Of a stretch of 64,000 bases of DNA, positions 9,971-19,769 are shown piece by piece (within the stretch, counting starts at the first letter, position 1; each line of letters starts with the position of its first letter). A program made the translations under genes and the position numbers. The stretch covers positions 99,764-163,763 of the forward strand of contig NZ_FUKI01000126.1 in assembly GCF_900163755.1 (NCBI RefSeq). The letters are read 5' to 3'. Source of the stretch: Crenothrix polyspora. GTDB lineage: Bacteria; Pseudomonadota; Gammaproteobacteria; Methylococcales; Methylomonadaceae. The notes below the pieces were generated by a model. The model worked only from the letters and a program-made list of their open reading frames with translations. It was not told the origin of the DNA and did no database searches.

Positions 9971-11722
9971 TTAAAGTTGGTTGAGCATTTGTAGATGTTC
10001 AACAATAGGCCCTAGCGCCAAGGCCGGTACAAACGTCAACGCACCGACCAGTAAGATCGTTGCAATTAGCAGCAGTACAAATAAAGGCGTATGGGTTGGC
10101 AACGTGCCAACGGTTGCCGGTACCGATTTTTTAGCCGCCAATGAACCAGCCATTGCCAGTACCGGCAGAATGATGCCAAAGCGCCCAAATAGCATAATGA
10201 TGCCTAACACAATATTGTAGAATGGCGAATTGGCGCTTAAGCCTGCAAAGGCGCTGCCGTTATTACCGGCAGCCGACGAAAAAGCGTAGAGAATTTCACT
10301 GAAGCCATGTGCGCCGGGATTGGCCGTCGCAATTTTACCGGCATCTGACAGTACCGCCAGCGCCGTGCCCATTAGGATAAAAAAAGCCGGTATTAAAATA
10401 ACGATGGCGGCCATTTTGATTTCAAAAGCCTCCATTTTTTTACCCAGATATTCCGGTGTACGACCAATCATTAGCCCTGCAACAAAGACGGCAATGATGG
10501 CAAAAATTAACATGCCGTACAGACCAGAACCGACCCCGCCAAAAATCACCTCGCCCAGTTGAATCAGGCACAACGGCACCATGCCACCGAGCGGCATAAA
10601 GGAATCGTGCATAGCATTGACGGAACCATTGGAAGCGGCTGTTGTGGTCGTTGCCCACAGCACCGAATTAACAATGCCAAAGCGGGTTTCCTTGCCTTCC
10701 ATGTTGCCGCCAGATTGCGTTAGGCTGGACGTTTGATCTACCCCTAAAGCATTCAACAAGGGATTGCCTGCTTGCTCATAGTGCAGCGTAACCAGCAATG
10801 CACCCAGCAAGACCAGTGTCATCGTGGTTAAAATCGTCCAGCCTTGGCGCGGATCATTAACCATAGTCCCGAAACTATGACACAACGCTGCCGGAATCAG
10901 CAAAATGGCCAACAACTCCAGAAAATTCGACAACGGCGTTGGATTTTCAAAAGGATGTGCAGAATTGGCATTAAAAAATCCGCCACCGTTGGTGCCCAAC
11001 TGCTTGATGGCGACTTGTGATGCCGCAGGACCAACGGCAATCGTTTGGCTACTGGTTTGTTGTGTTGGCGGGCTAGCTTGTACCTGCTCTACCATTGGAA
11101 TAGTCAGGTAGGGCTTGAAAGTTTGCACCACGCCTTGACTTACCAATATGAATGAAAATACCAAAGCCAGCGGCAATAAGATATATAAAACACCACGGGT
11201 TAAATCCACCCAAAAATTTCCGATAGTGGTCGCATGGGTGCGTTGAAAGCCACGAATCATCGCCACTAAGACCGCCATCCCAGTTGCAGCAGAAACAAAA
11301 TTCTGCACACTAAGCCCCAGCATTTGGGTGAAATAACTCATAGTGGTTTCACCGGAATAACCTTGCCAATTGGTATTGGTGACAAAACTAACCGCCGTAT
11401 TAAACGCTGAATCAAACGACACATTGGCGAGTTGTTGCGGATTTAACGGTAAATAGGCTTGCGCTATTTGCACTATAAACACCGCTAAACCGCCGAAAAA
11501 ATTAAACCACAACAAGGCCGCCACATACTGTTTCCAAGTCATTTCCTCAGCTGCTTTAATGCCGCTCAAACGGTATAATGCTAATTCGACAGGAGCGAAC
11601 AAGCGATTTAGTAGCATCGGATTATTTTCATAAACGTTAGCCATATAAACGCCGAGCGGTTTTGCCAATAGCAACAGCGTTATCAAGTACAACGAAATTT
11701 GGGAATACGTGTTAATGAACAT
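9971..11722 (-). CDS. kdpA: KdpA, potassium channel-like subunit
   Basis: A 583-residue polytopic membrane protein forming the K+-selective pore of KdpFABC. Selectivity-filter-like repeats are visible (TNTNWQGY, GTNGGGFFNANSAHPFENP and SAAGNNGSAFAGL, the latter two split by other residues). I chose ATG 11722: it follows CCGGAGAA, gives the family's usual N-terminus, and overlaps the kdpF stop by one base. The open frame runs 58 codons further upstream, but those residues would cross kdpF and the probable regulatory site. Confidence 0.95.
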   Translation of the reverse strand: MFINTYSQISLYLITLLLLAKPLGVYMANVYENNPMLLNRLFAPVELALYRLSGIKAAEEMTWKQYVAALLWFNFFGGLAVFIVQIAQAYLPLNPQQLANVSFDSAFNTAVSFVTNTNWQGYSGETTMSYFTQMLGLSVQNFVSAATGMAVLVAMIRGFQRTHATTIGNFWVDLTRGVLYILLPLALVFSFILVSQGVVQTFKPYLTIPMVEQVQASPPTQQTSSQTIAVGPAASQVAIKQLGTNGGGFFNANSAHPFENPTPLSNFLELLAILLIPAALCHSFGTMVNDPRQGWTILTTMTLVLLGALLVTLHYEQAGNPLLNALGVDQTSSLTQSGGNMEGKETRFGIVNSVLWATTTTAASNGSVNAMHDSFMPLGGMVPLCLIQLGEVIFGGVGSGLYGMLIFAIIAVFVAGLMIGRTPEYLGKKMEAFEIKMAAIVILIPAFFILMGTALAVLSDAGKIATANPGAHGFSEILYAFSSAAGNNGSAFAGLSANSPFYNIVLGIIMLFGRFGIILPVLAMAGSLAAKKSVPATVGTLPTHTPLFVLLLIATILLVGALTFVPALALGPIVEHLQMLNQL

Positions 11723-11811
11723 TAGAATTTCTCCGGAAAAAATAACGCCACTAACAAATAAATGAACAAAGCCAACGCCAATAATGCGCTTAATGCGTAA
11801 ATAAAGGTCAT
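11722..11811 (-). CDS. kdpF: KdpF, small stabilising subunit
   Basis: A 29-residue single-helix membrane peptide (MTFIYALSALLALAL at its start, ending FFPEKF) that stabilises the KdpABC complex. It has an excellent AGGAGGAATA ribosome site, and its TAA overlaps the kdpA ATG. It is easily missed because the frame stays open upstream to 11916. Confidence 0.93.
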   Translation of the reverse strand: MTFIYALSALLALALFIYLLVALFFPEKF

Positions 11812-11860
11812 GATTATTCCTCCTAACAATTGATACGTTGGAGAGCAATTTATCGAAATG

Positions 11861-11881
11861 CGTGTAAAAAAGCTGTAAAAA
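11861..11881 (-). promoter_or_regulatory. Probable KdpE-binding site of the kdp operon
   Basis: On the minus strand two TTTTACA hexamer-like repeats lie about 10-11 bases apart, 50-70 bases before the kdpF start. This T-rich direct repeat resembles the E. coli KdpE site, which also has two TTTA(T/C)A repeats one helical turn apart. The repeat is seen directly; KdpE binding is inferred from position and similarity. Between here and 12118 I see no gene, only AT-rich leader. Confidence 0.55.
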
Positions 11882-12118
11882 TTGTCTTTTGGACACAACA
11901 CCTTCGCCAAACGCATAAAGTAAGGTGCTGTAGACTTGAAGCTGTGCTACTTTGTGTATGAGGGTGCTCTGGGCAATAATAACGGCTTGCAGTGAGTCAA
12001 ACAGACGAGCCTAAACTTTTTAGGTTAATATGCGGTCAATTTTTACCGCAATGATTAACGCCGCGTTTGATCACCGCTTATTGTGCATATTTTTAATCAC
12101 CAATAACTTACAAACGTA

Positions 12119-15100
12119 CTATTTTTTGCCTAATACGTGCGCCATAGCTCTCACCAAAACGACATAAGGCAACAGTACACGCGGCGCTGTCTGTTGAATA
12201 TCAAGATAAACCTGTTGGTATGATGTAAGCCGCTGCTGTACTTCGGGCAAGGTAAAATAATCGCCACACGTCTTAAGTGAGCTGGCCAGAATTTTCTTCA
12301 CTATCTGGCCAATATAGTGTTGCATATCTTCTTGCAGATCATGGACGACAAGACTCTCCCAGTTATCACGTAACGCAATAGCAGCTATTTGTTGCTGGAT
12401 GTCATTCACGGCTAGTCTGTGGGTCACCTCATCCAACAAGGCCAAAATAAGTGTAAAATCCTGTTGGGTTTCTTCCGTTAATGACACCCAATAGGGGAAG
12501 TTGTGTATCGCGTCAATAACCCCCCATTTTTGCGCCAGTGCCGCCGGTAATTGCGCTAACGGGTGCTGGTGTTGCGCTTGTTCCTGTTCCGATCTGTGCT
12601 GGTTAATATAGGTTTTATAAGCATTTAAATAGGCACTGTACACATTAATCGTGCTGGCATCAGGCCGTATCTCCCTACCGTGTAATAATGCCCAGCGGCA
12701 AAAAGATATCAATCTGTGTTCCAACTGGTTTAACAATTGATATTGCTGTGCTGCTGGTATTTGGTTATCCAGTTCCGCTATCGCTTGCCGCAGTGCATCA
12801 GCCTGTAAAATCTGGTCAAACGCCAAATAGCAATCGATTGCCGTTATGATGTTGCCGTCGGTATCGAATATCAGGCCTAAAAAACCACAACCTGCCTGAT
12901 TGATAATCAGGTTACTGATGACGGTGGCCTTAATTTCAGTGGCTAAGGCATGTCCAGAAAGATACGCCTTAAAGCCCGTACGCAGCTGCACTGGAAAATA
13001 CGCCTGGCAATAACGCTCATAACAGTCATCCTGCAATAAATCCGCCTGATCTTGTAGTTGTTGCGCCAGATACATTTTACTGGCCGCCATTAAATCAGCC
13101 AACTCAGGGCGAGAAATGACTTGTCCAGGCCTGGTCAGGATATCCTTATTAGAAGCAAAGCACTGCACCGCCCTATCCAGAACCCCTGCCGCTTCCAGGT
13201 GTTCTGCCAGTTGCAAAAACAGCGCCGGATTTTCTGCACAGCGCAGCTGTTCTAAAGACAAGCACAGGCTTTGCGCTACGTTATCCGCCAATACCAACTG
13301 ACAAACTGCGTCGGTCATGTCGGTAAACAACGTGTGGTAATCGGCTACCCGCTGTTTTTTTTGCAGGCTATTGAGTAATATCTTTAAATTGACTTCATGG
13401 TCAGAGGTGTCAACACCCGCCGAATTATCTACCGCATCGGTGTTGATACGGCCACCGCGTAAACTGTATTCAATGCGAGCCTGTTGAGTAAAGCCTAAAT
13501 TTGCACCCTCGCCAACCACGGTTGCACCCAGTTCACTGGCATTTACCCGCACAGTGTCATTGCCGCGATCACCGACCTCTTCGTGTTTTTCGGTGCTGGC
13601 TTTTACATACGTGCCAATGCCGCCCAACCATAATAATTCCACCGGTGTAACCAGTAGGGCACGTATCAGCGCTTCACCGTCTATCGACTTGTAACGGATA
13701 CCCAGCCAGCGTTTTAGCTCGTCTGAAACGGGGATATCCTTGGCTGATCTCAAATACACGCCACCCCCTTTGGAGATCAGGCTACGGTCATAATCATCCC
13801 AGTTGGAACCGGCCAATTCAAATAAACGCTGACGTTCCTTGAAAGCGGCATCACTTTGCGGTGGTGTAGGATCGATGAATATATGCTGCCCGCTGAACGC
13901 TGCCAGCAAGCGGATACACGGTGATAGCAACATGCCATTACCAAACACATCACCGTCCATGCTGCCGATGCCGATGACGGTAAAGGGGTGCCGTTGAATG
14001 TCTTTGCCCAATTCCCGAAAATGCCGTTGTATGCACACCCAAGCCCCGCGTGCGGTGATACCTAAAGCTTTATGGTCGTAGCCATAGCTGCCGCCACTGG
14101 CAAACGCATCCCCTAACCAAAAGCCGTATTCAGCGGCGATGGCATTAGCGCTGTCCGAAAATTGTGCCGTACCCTTGTCTGCCGCCACCACCAGATACGG
14201 GTCTGGGTCATCGTAAATCACCAAGTCTTTGGGGTTAATATGGTTGTTATCGATAAAGTTGTCGGTTAAATCCAACATACCGCGTATCAATCGACTATAA
14301 GCTTTTTTACCGGCGGCTTTAAAATCTTGCCGGGAAGTATTGTCTTTCACCACAAAACCACCCTTGGCACCGGTTGGGATAATCAGGGCGTTTTTATTGA
14401 TTTGGGTTTGCATCAAATCCAGTATTTCCGTTCTGAAATCATCCAGGCGATCCGACCAGCGAATGCCGCCGCGTGCTATTTTGCCACCGCGCAAATGAAT
14501 ACCTTCCATGTCGATGGCGTGGACATAAATTTCACAATACGGCTTGGGGGTTGGCATGTCGATAACGCCCAGGCTATTGATCTTGAAGGCGATAAAATAA
14601 TCATCCGCCGTACAGCGCTGGTGGAAATTACATCGAACCGTTGCATCAATCAGGTTAAACAGCGTGCGTAAAATCCGGTCGTCATTAATGTCGGCTACCG
14701 ATGCTAAATTGTCGAGTATGCGTAATCGCAGTGGAAACAAAACCTGCTCTTCCCTGAAAACCGGATCTTGCCAATCAGGATCGGGTTTAAAGCGCGCATC
14801 AAAATACTGGTAAAGGGCTAACGCCACGTCGGGGTTATTTAGCAAAGCATGATGCACACTTGCCCGCGTGGTGCGGTAGCCCAGTTGCAGATAATAGTTC
14901 CGGTAAGCCCGCAACAAATCGCAGGCTTGCCAATTCAACCCTGCCAGAACACATAATTTGTTGAGCGCATCGTTTTCAACCTGGCCTTGCATCACCCGCT
15001 CAATAGCCGTCAGCAAGTGGTTTTTTATCAGGTTTAAAGGATGAGACGGCAGGTGGGCGGACTTAATGGTAAAGCTTTTAAGGCTGACGCTAACGCCATC

Positions 15101-15463
15101 AACATTAAAACTAAATTGCACCTGATCCATCACCCGTAAACCCATATTTTCCAGCACAGGGATAAATTCATCCAGGTAACGGGCTTGCTGGCTATAAAAA
15201 TGCAGGCGATAATGCGGGTAGTGCGGGTAGGGTTTAAGCAGGCTGATAGCTTGCTGTTTCGTGCTAATTAAACGCTCAAGCTGCAAAATATCATTCAGGG
15301 CATAGCGGGGTGAAATCAGGCTTTGATAGTCTGCTGATAATAAGGGCTGGTATTTTTGCCATAAGAGCCGAGCCGTTTGTACACCCAATACTCGTATAGC
15401 AAAGGCCTGAAGCTTGTCATGCCAAGCGGTGGGGAAGTTATGTTCTGGCTCATCTGGGTTCAT
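12119..15463 (-). CDS. NAD-specific glutamate dehydrogenase, large (about 115 kDa) type
   Basis: A 1114-residue cytoplasmic enzyme of the large NAD-GDH family (Bac_GDH), converting glutamate to 2-oxoglutarate and ammonium. Catalytic-domain motifs near the centre are RGGKIARGGIRWSDR, ILDLMQTQINKNA and PTGAKGGFVVK, followed by the nucleotide-binding region (GIGSMDGDVFGNGML). It is shorter than the 1600-residue L_180 class and fits the shorter class, which lacks the long N-terminal ACT-like region. A 36-base gap separates it from the anti-sigma kinase gene upstream. Its ATG lacks an obvious ribosome site. Confidence 0.93.
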   Translation of the reverse strand: MNPDEPEHNFPTAWHDKLQAFAIRVLGVQTARLLWQKYQPLLSADYQSLISPRYALNDILQLERLISTKQQAISLLKPYPHYPHYRLHFYSQQARYLDEFIPVLENMGLRVMDQVQFSFNVDGVSVSLKSFTIKSAHLPSHPLNLIKNHLLTAIERVMQGQVENDALNKLCVLAGLNWQACDLLRAYRNYYLQLGYRTTRASVHHALLNNPDVALALYQYFDARFKPDPDWQDPVFREEQVLFPLRLRILDNLASVADINDDRILRTLFNLIDATVRCNFHQRCTADDYFIAFKINSLGVIDMPTPKPYCEIYVHAIDMEGIHLRGGKIARGGIRWSDRLDDFRTEILDLMQTQINKNALIIPTGAKGGFVVKDNTSRQDFKAAGKKAYSRLIRGMLDLTDNFIDNNHINPKDLVIYDDPDPYLVVAADKGTAQFSDSANAIAAEYGFWLGDAFASGGSYGYDHKALGITARGAWVCIQRHFRELGKDIQRHPFTVIGIGSMDGDVFGNGMLLSPCIRLLAAFSGQHIFIDPTPPQSDAAFKERQRLFELAGSNWDDYDRSLISKGGGVYLRSAKDIPVSDELKRWLGIRYKSIDGEALIRALLVTPVELLWLGGIGTYVKASTEKHEEVGDRGNDTVRVNASELGATVVGEGANLGFTQQARIEYSLRGGRINTDAVDNSAGVDTSDHEVNLKILLNSLQKKQRVADYHTLFTDMTDAVCQLVLADNVAQSLCLSLEQLRCAENPALFLQLAEHLEAAGVLDRAVQCFASNKDILTRPGQVISRPELADLMAASKMYLAQQLQDQADLLQDDCYERYCQAYFPVQLRTGFKAYLSGHALATEIKATVISNLIINQAGCGFLGLIFDTDGNIITAIDCYLAFDQILQADALRQAIAELDNQIPAAQQYQLLNQLEHRLISFCRWALLHGREIRPDASTINVYSAYLNAYKTYINQHRSEQEQAQHQHPLAQLPAALAQKWGVIDAIHNFPYWVSLTEETQQDFTLILALLDEVTHRLAVNDIQQQIAAIALRDNWESLVVHDLQEDMQHYIGQIVKKILASSLKTCGDYFTLPEVQQRLTSYQQVYLDIQQTAPRVLLPYVVLVRAMAHVLGKK

Positions 15464-15499
15464 GATTATAGGTCGCCGATGTGAGGGTTAAAAACGTGG

Positions 15500-15925
15500 C
15501 TACTTCAAGTATTTGATAATCTCCAGGACATTGTAATCGGCTTGCCTGGTATACGTGACTGAATCCATCAGGCTGCGGATAAAAAACAGCCCCATGCCGC
15601 TTTCCTGGGGATGCTCAAAATCCGGTATCGGCACAGTGTCCAGGTCAAAGCCCTGGCCATAATCATACACTTTAATATGTAATGCGTTACTATGCAGGTG
15701 TATTGATATTCTGACCGTGTGTTGCAGGTCATCATCGCTAGCATGTTTGATGGCATTGGCAGTCGCTTCGGTCAATACCAGATTCAGCTGGTAGGCTAAG
15801 GCTTCTCGGTCACCGGTAAAGCCATCTACTTTTTTAGCGATGCGTTCGCCAATGCAGCCGATTAAATCCAGGTATTTGGTTTCAGTGGGAATAACAACGT
15901 CTACTTGCAAGAGCGGTATACACAT
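15500..15925 (-). CDS. Anti-sigma factor-type serine kinase (RsbW/SpoIIAB-like ATPase)
   Basis: A 141-residue HATPase_c domain protein of the RsbW/SpoIIAB group. The N box (LTEATANAIKHAS), G1-like box (VYDYGQGFD) and G2 box (ESGMGLFFIRSLMD) are all present. Such kinases phosphorylate a STAS antagonist in partner-switching regulation. It starts 8 bases after the STAS gene and is surely co-transcribed. No PP2C phosphatase and no sigma factor are visible nearby, so its output is unknown. Confidence 0.9.
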   Translation of the reverse strand: MCIPLLQVDVVIPTETKYLDLIGCIGERIAKKVDGFTGDREALAYQLNLVLTEATANAIKHASDDDLQHTVRISIHLHSNALHIKVYDYGQGFDLDTVPIPDFEHPQESGMGLFFIRSLMDSVTYTRQADYNVLEIIKYLK

Positions 15926-15933
15926 GGCGGTCT

Positions 15934-16272
15934 CTAGGTTTCGTTGTTGAGGATGTCATTGATATCGGCATAGATTTCAAACACCCGATTTAACCGGGTT
16001 AATTCGAACATCGACAATACCTGTGGCTGAATATTGACTAATACAAAACGACCCGATTTGGCAACAATGTGCTTGTTGCCAGCCAATAACGCACCTAAAC
16101 CGGAGCTGTCAATAAAGCGGACTTGTTGCAATTGCACGATGATCTGAGTGTCGCCACGCGCTATCATTTGCAAGAGCGTGTCTTTTAATTCGCCTGAGTT
16201 ATGGGCATCAATTCTTTCATCCTGTACGGTCAAAATATTAAAGTTGTTTATGTTTTCACAAGTTGCACGCAT
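15934..16272 (-). CDS. STAS-domain anti-sigma factor antagonist
   Basis: A 112-residue single STAS domain like SpoIIAA/RsbV. The phosphorylatable serine motif DSSGLGALLAG is intact near residues 51-61. It likely binds the downstream kinase (15500-15925) in a partner-switching pair. An AAGGCAA ribosome site precedes ATG 16272. The pair points away from the exopolysaccharide locus across a 780-base gap. Confidence 0.9.
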   Translation of the reverse strand: MRATCENINNFNILTVQDERIDAHNSGELKDTLLQMIARGDTQIIVQLQQVRFIDSSGLGALLAGNKHIVAKSGRFVLVNIQPQVLSMFELTRLNRVFEIYADINDILNNET

Positions 16273-16305
16273 GGGTTGCCTTTATCGGTGTCTTAGACGT
16301 AGTCA

Positions 16306-16467
16306 GGGTGTGATTAAAAGTACGGAGAATTTATAAAATATCATATGTTGGTAATATTCCTCAATCTACCCCTATCATTTAGAATTATAGTTATGGAATA
16401 CCCAACATTCGGTGCATTACGCTTACGCTATGCGCCCTATGAATTCCCGTACTTTTAATCGCATCCC
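16306..16467. repeat. Nested inverted-repeat element (MITE-like)
   Basis: The outer arms at 16306-16331 and 16441-16467 are inverted copies sharing GATTAAAAGTACGG. Inside them, arms at 16345-16360 and 16395-16408 pair through ATGTTGG and CCAACAT. The centre contains a stretch reading GGTGCATTACGCTTACGC, which I recognise as like a widespread interspersed repeat of proteobacteria. There is no open reading frame. Confidence 0.6.
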
Positions 16468-17052
16468 GTCGTCAATAAAATAATGCAGGGCAATAAAGTC
16501 AACGAGTTGAGATGTTTTTTAACTTTTAATGTTTGATGCTTTATGCGTCAATACGTTAAAACTGACAATTTATACAAACAACCTACCTGTGTTGTGTTGC
16601 AGGCACTACCCATTTTTACACGTTGATTAATATAAAAAAGCGTGCGCGCCATTTTACATAGCACTCGGTTATTTTTGTAATAAGTGTAAAAAAATTAAAA
16701 AATTTGATCGTTATAATGGATAAGTTGACTATACTCAATAATATATTAAAGAACACAGATGTATTAACTTTAATAATTTGTTTCCTCTTTTTGTGAATAT
16801 AACTTCAGGTATCTTTTACAGCGTATCAGTAAAGCATAAAAAAGAAGATTGGCGTGTAAGTATTTCAATAAAAGCTGGTTTGATCCGTCTGGTAGCGGGC
16901 AACTATAATGACTAATTAACAAATAGTGTTGGGTTTGTTGCTACACTTCAAGCTGAAAAATTTGCTCATCCTTGTAAATTTGGTAATTAAAAAAATACCA
17001 AAAATTATAAAAGATAGCCACAATAGATTAAATTTTGCCGGATTAATTAATA
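16468..17052. other. AT-rich non-coding leader of the exopolysaccharide locus
   Basis: This stretch of about 585 bases has no credible gene on either strand. It is strongly AT-rich. A TATAAT-like box lies near 16710 and a TTGACT near 16727, but neither has a convincing partner. I found no -24/-12 sigma-54 promoter and no repeat array. A promoter for the gene at 17053 probably lies here. Confidence 0.4.
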
Positions 17053-19473
17053 ATGATGCGTTTTTATCCTAACAATAGGTTATGGAAAGCAATAGGGCTG
17101 TGGGTATTGCTGTTGCCAGCGGCCTGCAATAACAATGATCCTAAAGAGCATTTGCAGCGCGGTGTTGAATATTTTAAACAAGGCGATTATGAAAAAGCTA
17201 AGCTGGAACTAAAAACATCCAACCAATCGGACAAAGATACGGCTCAAACGTATTATTATCTGGCGTTGTTAGATGAAAAAAATCATCAATATAAAGCGAT
17301 GCGGGAAAATTTGGTTAAAGTAATTGAGCTAGAACCTAAAAATACCGAAGCCAGATTGAAGCTGGGTAAATTATTACTACCGTTTGGTGAGCCTGATGCG
17401 GCGTTGGTACAAGCAGAAAGTGTTTTAAAAGAAGCGGCTGAAAATTTAGAGGCGCTTGCTTTAAAAGCTTCTGTATTTATCAGGCAAAAAAAGCAAGAAG
17501 ATGCCTTACGTATTATTGATAGTATATTGCAGAAAAATCCTAAATTTATTGACGCATTATCATTAAAGGCGCTGATTTATAACGAAAGAAATGAAAAAGA
17601 TAAAGCATTAGCCTTGATGGAAACCGCAATGGCGGTGGAGCCTAAAAATATAGATTTACATTTTTTCAAGATCCAATTACATGCAAAAGCCAAAGATATG
17701 GCGGCTGTTATGGCGGATTATGAGGTGTTAAGTCGTTTGTATCCTGAAAACGATGACTATAAAGTGACGTTGGCTAGGCTTTATACGCAGATGGATAAAA
17801 AACAAATTGCTGAAAATCTATTGCGTGAGTTGATGGCAAAATCGCCTAATGACATAAAACCCAAACTATTACTACTGGATTTTTTGAGTGATACTGCGCT
17901 AGATAAGGTGACGGATCATTTGCATCAATTTATAAAAACGCATAACGATGAACCGCGTAAGTTGCTGGAGTTAGCTAACTGGACGATTGCACACAAACGT
18001 TTAGGGGAGTCAGAGAAAATACTCAATCAGGTTATTGAGATGGAGCAAGACAGTCCGGTGGGGTTGCTGGCAAAAACATCACTGGCAAAAATTGCCTTTG
18101 ATAGGCAAGACCTGATTGAAACAGAAAAGCTCATTGGTGAAATTTTAGAGGACAATGCAAATTATAACGATGCGAAAGTATTACGTGCGCGGGTGCTGTT
18201 AGTAGAAAAACATTATGACAGCGCACTTGAATTGCTAAATAAAGTATTGTTAAGTCAACCTGAGCTGGAAGAGGCCTTAGTGCTGTCAGGGCAGGCATTT
18301 TTAGCGACAGGTGATCGGAAAAAAGCCACGCAATATTTTGACAATACGCTAAAGATAAATCCGACTAATGCGCAGGCTTTAAGGTATTTATATGATAAAG
18401 CGCTCAGTGAGAATAAAATAAAATCTGCTAAAGATATGGTGCTTACGGCGGTTAAGTATCAAGCTAATAATATTGATTTTCTTGAAAAATTAGCCAAAGT
18501 AAGTTTGTTGGATGCCGATTTGCCTGCTGCAAAAGAGGTGGTAGAAAAAATTGCTGAGTCAGCCAGTCCGTTAGCGGAAGATGTTGCTAATTTTTTACGC
18601 GCACAAATTTTTCAAGCAGAAGGTGCGTACGGTCAAGCGATAGAGCTGTACAAAGTATTGCTGGTTAAATTTCCAGGCCATAAAAACACGCTGGAGAATA
18701 TGGCGCGTTGTTTTGACACGCTTAATAAACGTTCGGAGATGATTGTTGTGCTGAATGCAGTGCGTGATAAAGAGCCTAATAATGTCGCGATTAATTTAAT
18801 ATTGGCTGATTTATTGTTGCGTGATAAAAAAATCACCGAAGGCGTTGATATTTTAACAGCGTTGCTTAAAAACAATGCTAAAGTGCCGCAGGCGTACATA
18901 AGCTTGGCTAAATTTAAGCTGGCTCAGAATGATAAAACAGCAGCTGTTGCCGTTTATCAGGATGGCTTACAGCAAAACCCTGATGACGTGGGGCTTTCAT
19001 TGGCATTGGCCAGTGTCTATCAAGCGCTGGGTGACAATGAACACGCGATTTTGATTTATGATGCGCTGTTGGCTAAAAATCCTAATCTCGATACGGTGAT
19101 TAACAGTTTTGCGGTCTTGTTAATTGAGCATGAGGGTAGGGTAGAGCAGTTACAAAAAGCGTTGCAATTGTCTGAGCGTTTTAAAGATTCCGATCAGCCG
19201 TACTATAAAGATACCTATGCGTGGGCGTTAATTAAGCAGGGTAAAACACAGGAAGGTATTACGCTGTTACAAGACATCATTACAAGTGCGCCTGATATTC
19301 CTGTATTTCGTTACCATTTAGGTGTTGCTTATGCTAACAGTGATAACAATGGCAGCGCTATGGCCGAGTTGCAGCAAGCACTGGATTTAGCCAATAAAAA
19401 AACTGACTTCCCTGAGTTACAAGCAGCAAAAACCTTATTGACACAGATTATTGCCAAAACAAGAGGTCATTGA
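17053..19473 (+). CDS. prsT: PEP-CTERM/XrtA system TPR lipoprotein PrsT
   Basis: An 806-residue protein with a lipoprotein signal peptide (LLPAAC, Cys25) followed by about twenty tetratricopeptide repeats up to the C-terminus. Length, lipobox and repeat content fit PrsT (TIGR02917), a lipoprotein found beside XrtA/PEP-CTERM exopolysaccharide loci, possibly a scaffold for export or assembly. It heads the locus, in the same direction as the export genes but separated from them by 980 bases of repeats. The usual PrsK/PrsR two-component genes are not adjacent. Confidence 0.88.
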   Translation: MMRFYPNNRLWKAIGLWVLLLPAACNNNDPKEHLQRGVEYFKQGDYEKAKLELKTSNQSDKDTAQTYYYLALLDEKNHQYKAMRENLVKVIELEPKNTEARLKLGKLLLPFGEPDAALVQAESVLKEAAENLEALALKASVFIRQKKQEDALRIIDSILQKNPKFIDALSLKALIYNERNEKDKALALMETAMAVEPKNIDLHFFKIQLHAKAKDMAAVMADYEVLSRLYPENDDYKVTLARLYTQMDKKQIAENLLRELMAKSPNDIKPKLLLLDFLSDTALDKVTDHLHQFIKTHNDEPRKLLELANWTIAHKRLGESEKILNQVIEMEQDSPVGLLAKTSLAKIAFDRQDLIETEKLIGEILEDNANYNDAKVLRARVLLVEKHYDSALELLNKVLLSQPELEEALVLSGQAFLATGDRKKATQYFDNTLKINPTNAQALRYLYDKALSENKIKSAKDMVLTAVKYQANNIDFLEKLAKVSLLDADLPAAKEVVEKIAESASPLAEDVANFLRAQIFQAEGAYGQAIELYKVLLVKFPGHKNTLENMARCFDTLNKRSEMIVVLNAVRDKEPNNVAINLILADLLLRDKKITEGVDILTALLKNNAKVPQAYISLAKFKLAQNDKTAAVAVYQDGLQQNPDDVGLSLALASVYQALGDNEHAILIYDALLAKNPNLDTVINSFAVLLIEHEGRVEQLQKALQLSERFKDSDQPYYKDTYAWALIKQGKTQEGITLLQDIITSAPDIPVFRYHLGVAYANSDNNGSAMAELQQALDLANKKTDFPELQAAKTLLTQIIAKTRGH

Positions 19474-19769
19474 TTTTTAGATAGGGCTATACAGTTACAG
19501 CGTTTTCACAGTTCAATAGTTACAGCGTAACCGTTCGCACTGAGCTTGTCGAAGTGTGCCGTTCATGCTTCGACAAGCTCAGCACGAACGGTGGCTGTAA
19601 CTGTCCTACGTTGAAAACGCTGTAAGGCCGGATAAAAAAATAACAACAACATTCAAGTAGGTTGGGCAGCCTGCTGTTTGGCAAGCCAACATTTACAATA
19701 CTTGGGAATGTTGGGTTGATAAAAGCGTTCAACCCAACCTACATTTTGTCTCTTGTTAAGCTGGTAGTC
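19473..19769. repeat. Tandem repeat unit 1, interrupted by a 129-base MITE
   Basis: The unit starts with TTTTAGATAGGGCTATACAG and ends near TACATTTTGTC. Its core, 19658-19742, is bounded by GTAGGTTGGG and CCCAACCTAC. A second, more decayed unit follows directly. The element at 19496-19624 sits inside this unit. A related core occurs inverted at 32652-32738. Confidence 0.65.
19496..19624 (+). mobile_element. 129-base MITE/REPIN-like element, copy 1
   Basis: The ends are perfect inverted repeats (TACAGCGTTTTCA and its complement). The interior holds two head-to-head REP-like palindromes with the shared core GAGCTTGTCGAAG/CTTCGACAAGCTC. The unoccupied site preserved in the neighbouring repeat unit (around 19795) shows TA where this element is bounded by TA, which fits TA target duplication. 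There is no coding capacity. Confidence 0.8.

Noticed and set aside
11723..11896. 58-residue N-terminal extension of KdpA
   Set aside because: It would overlap kdpF and the regulatory repeat and is not present in KdpA proteins; ATG 11722 has a good ribosome site.
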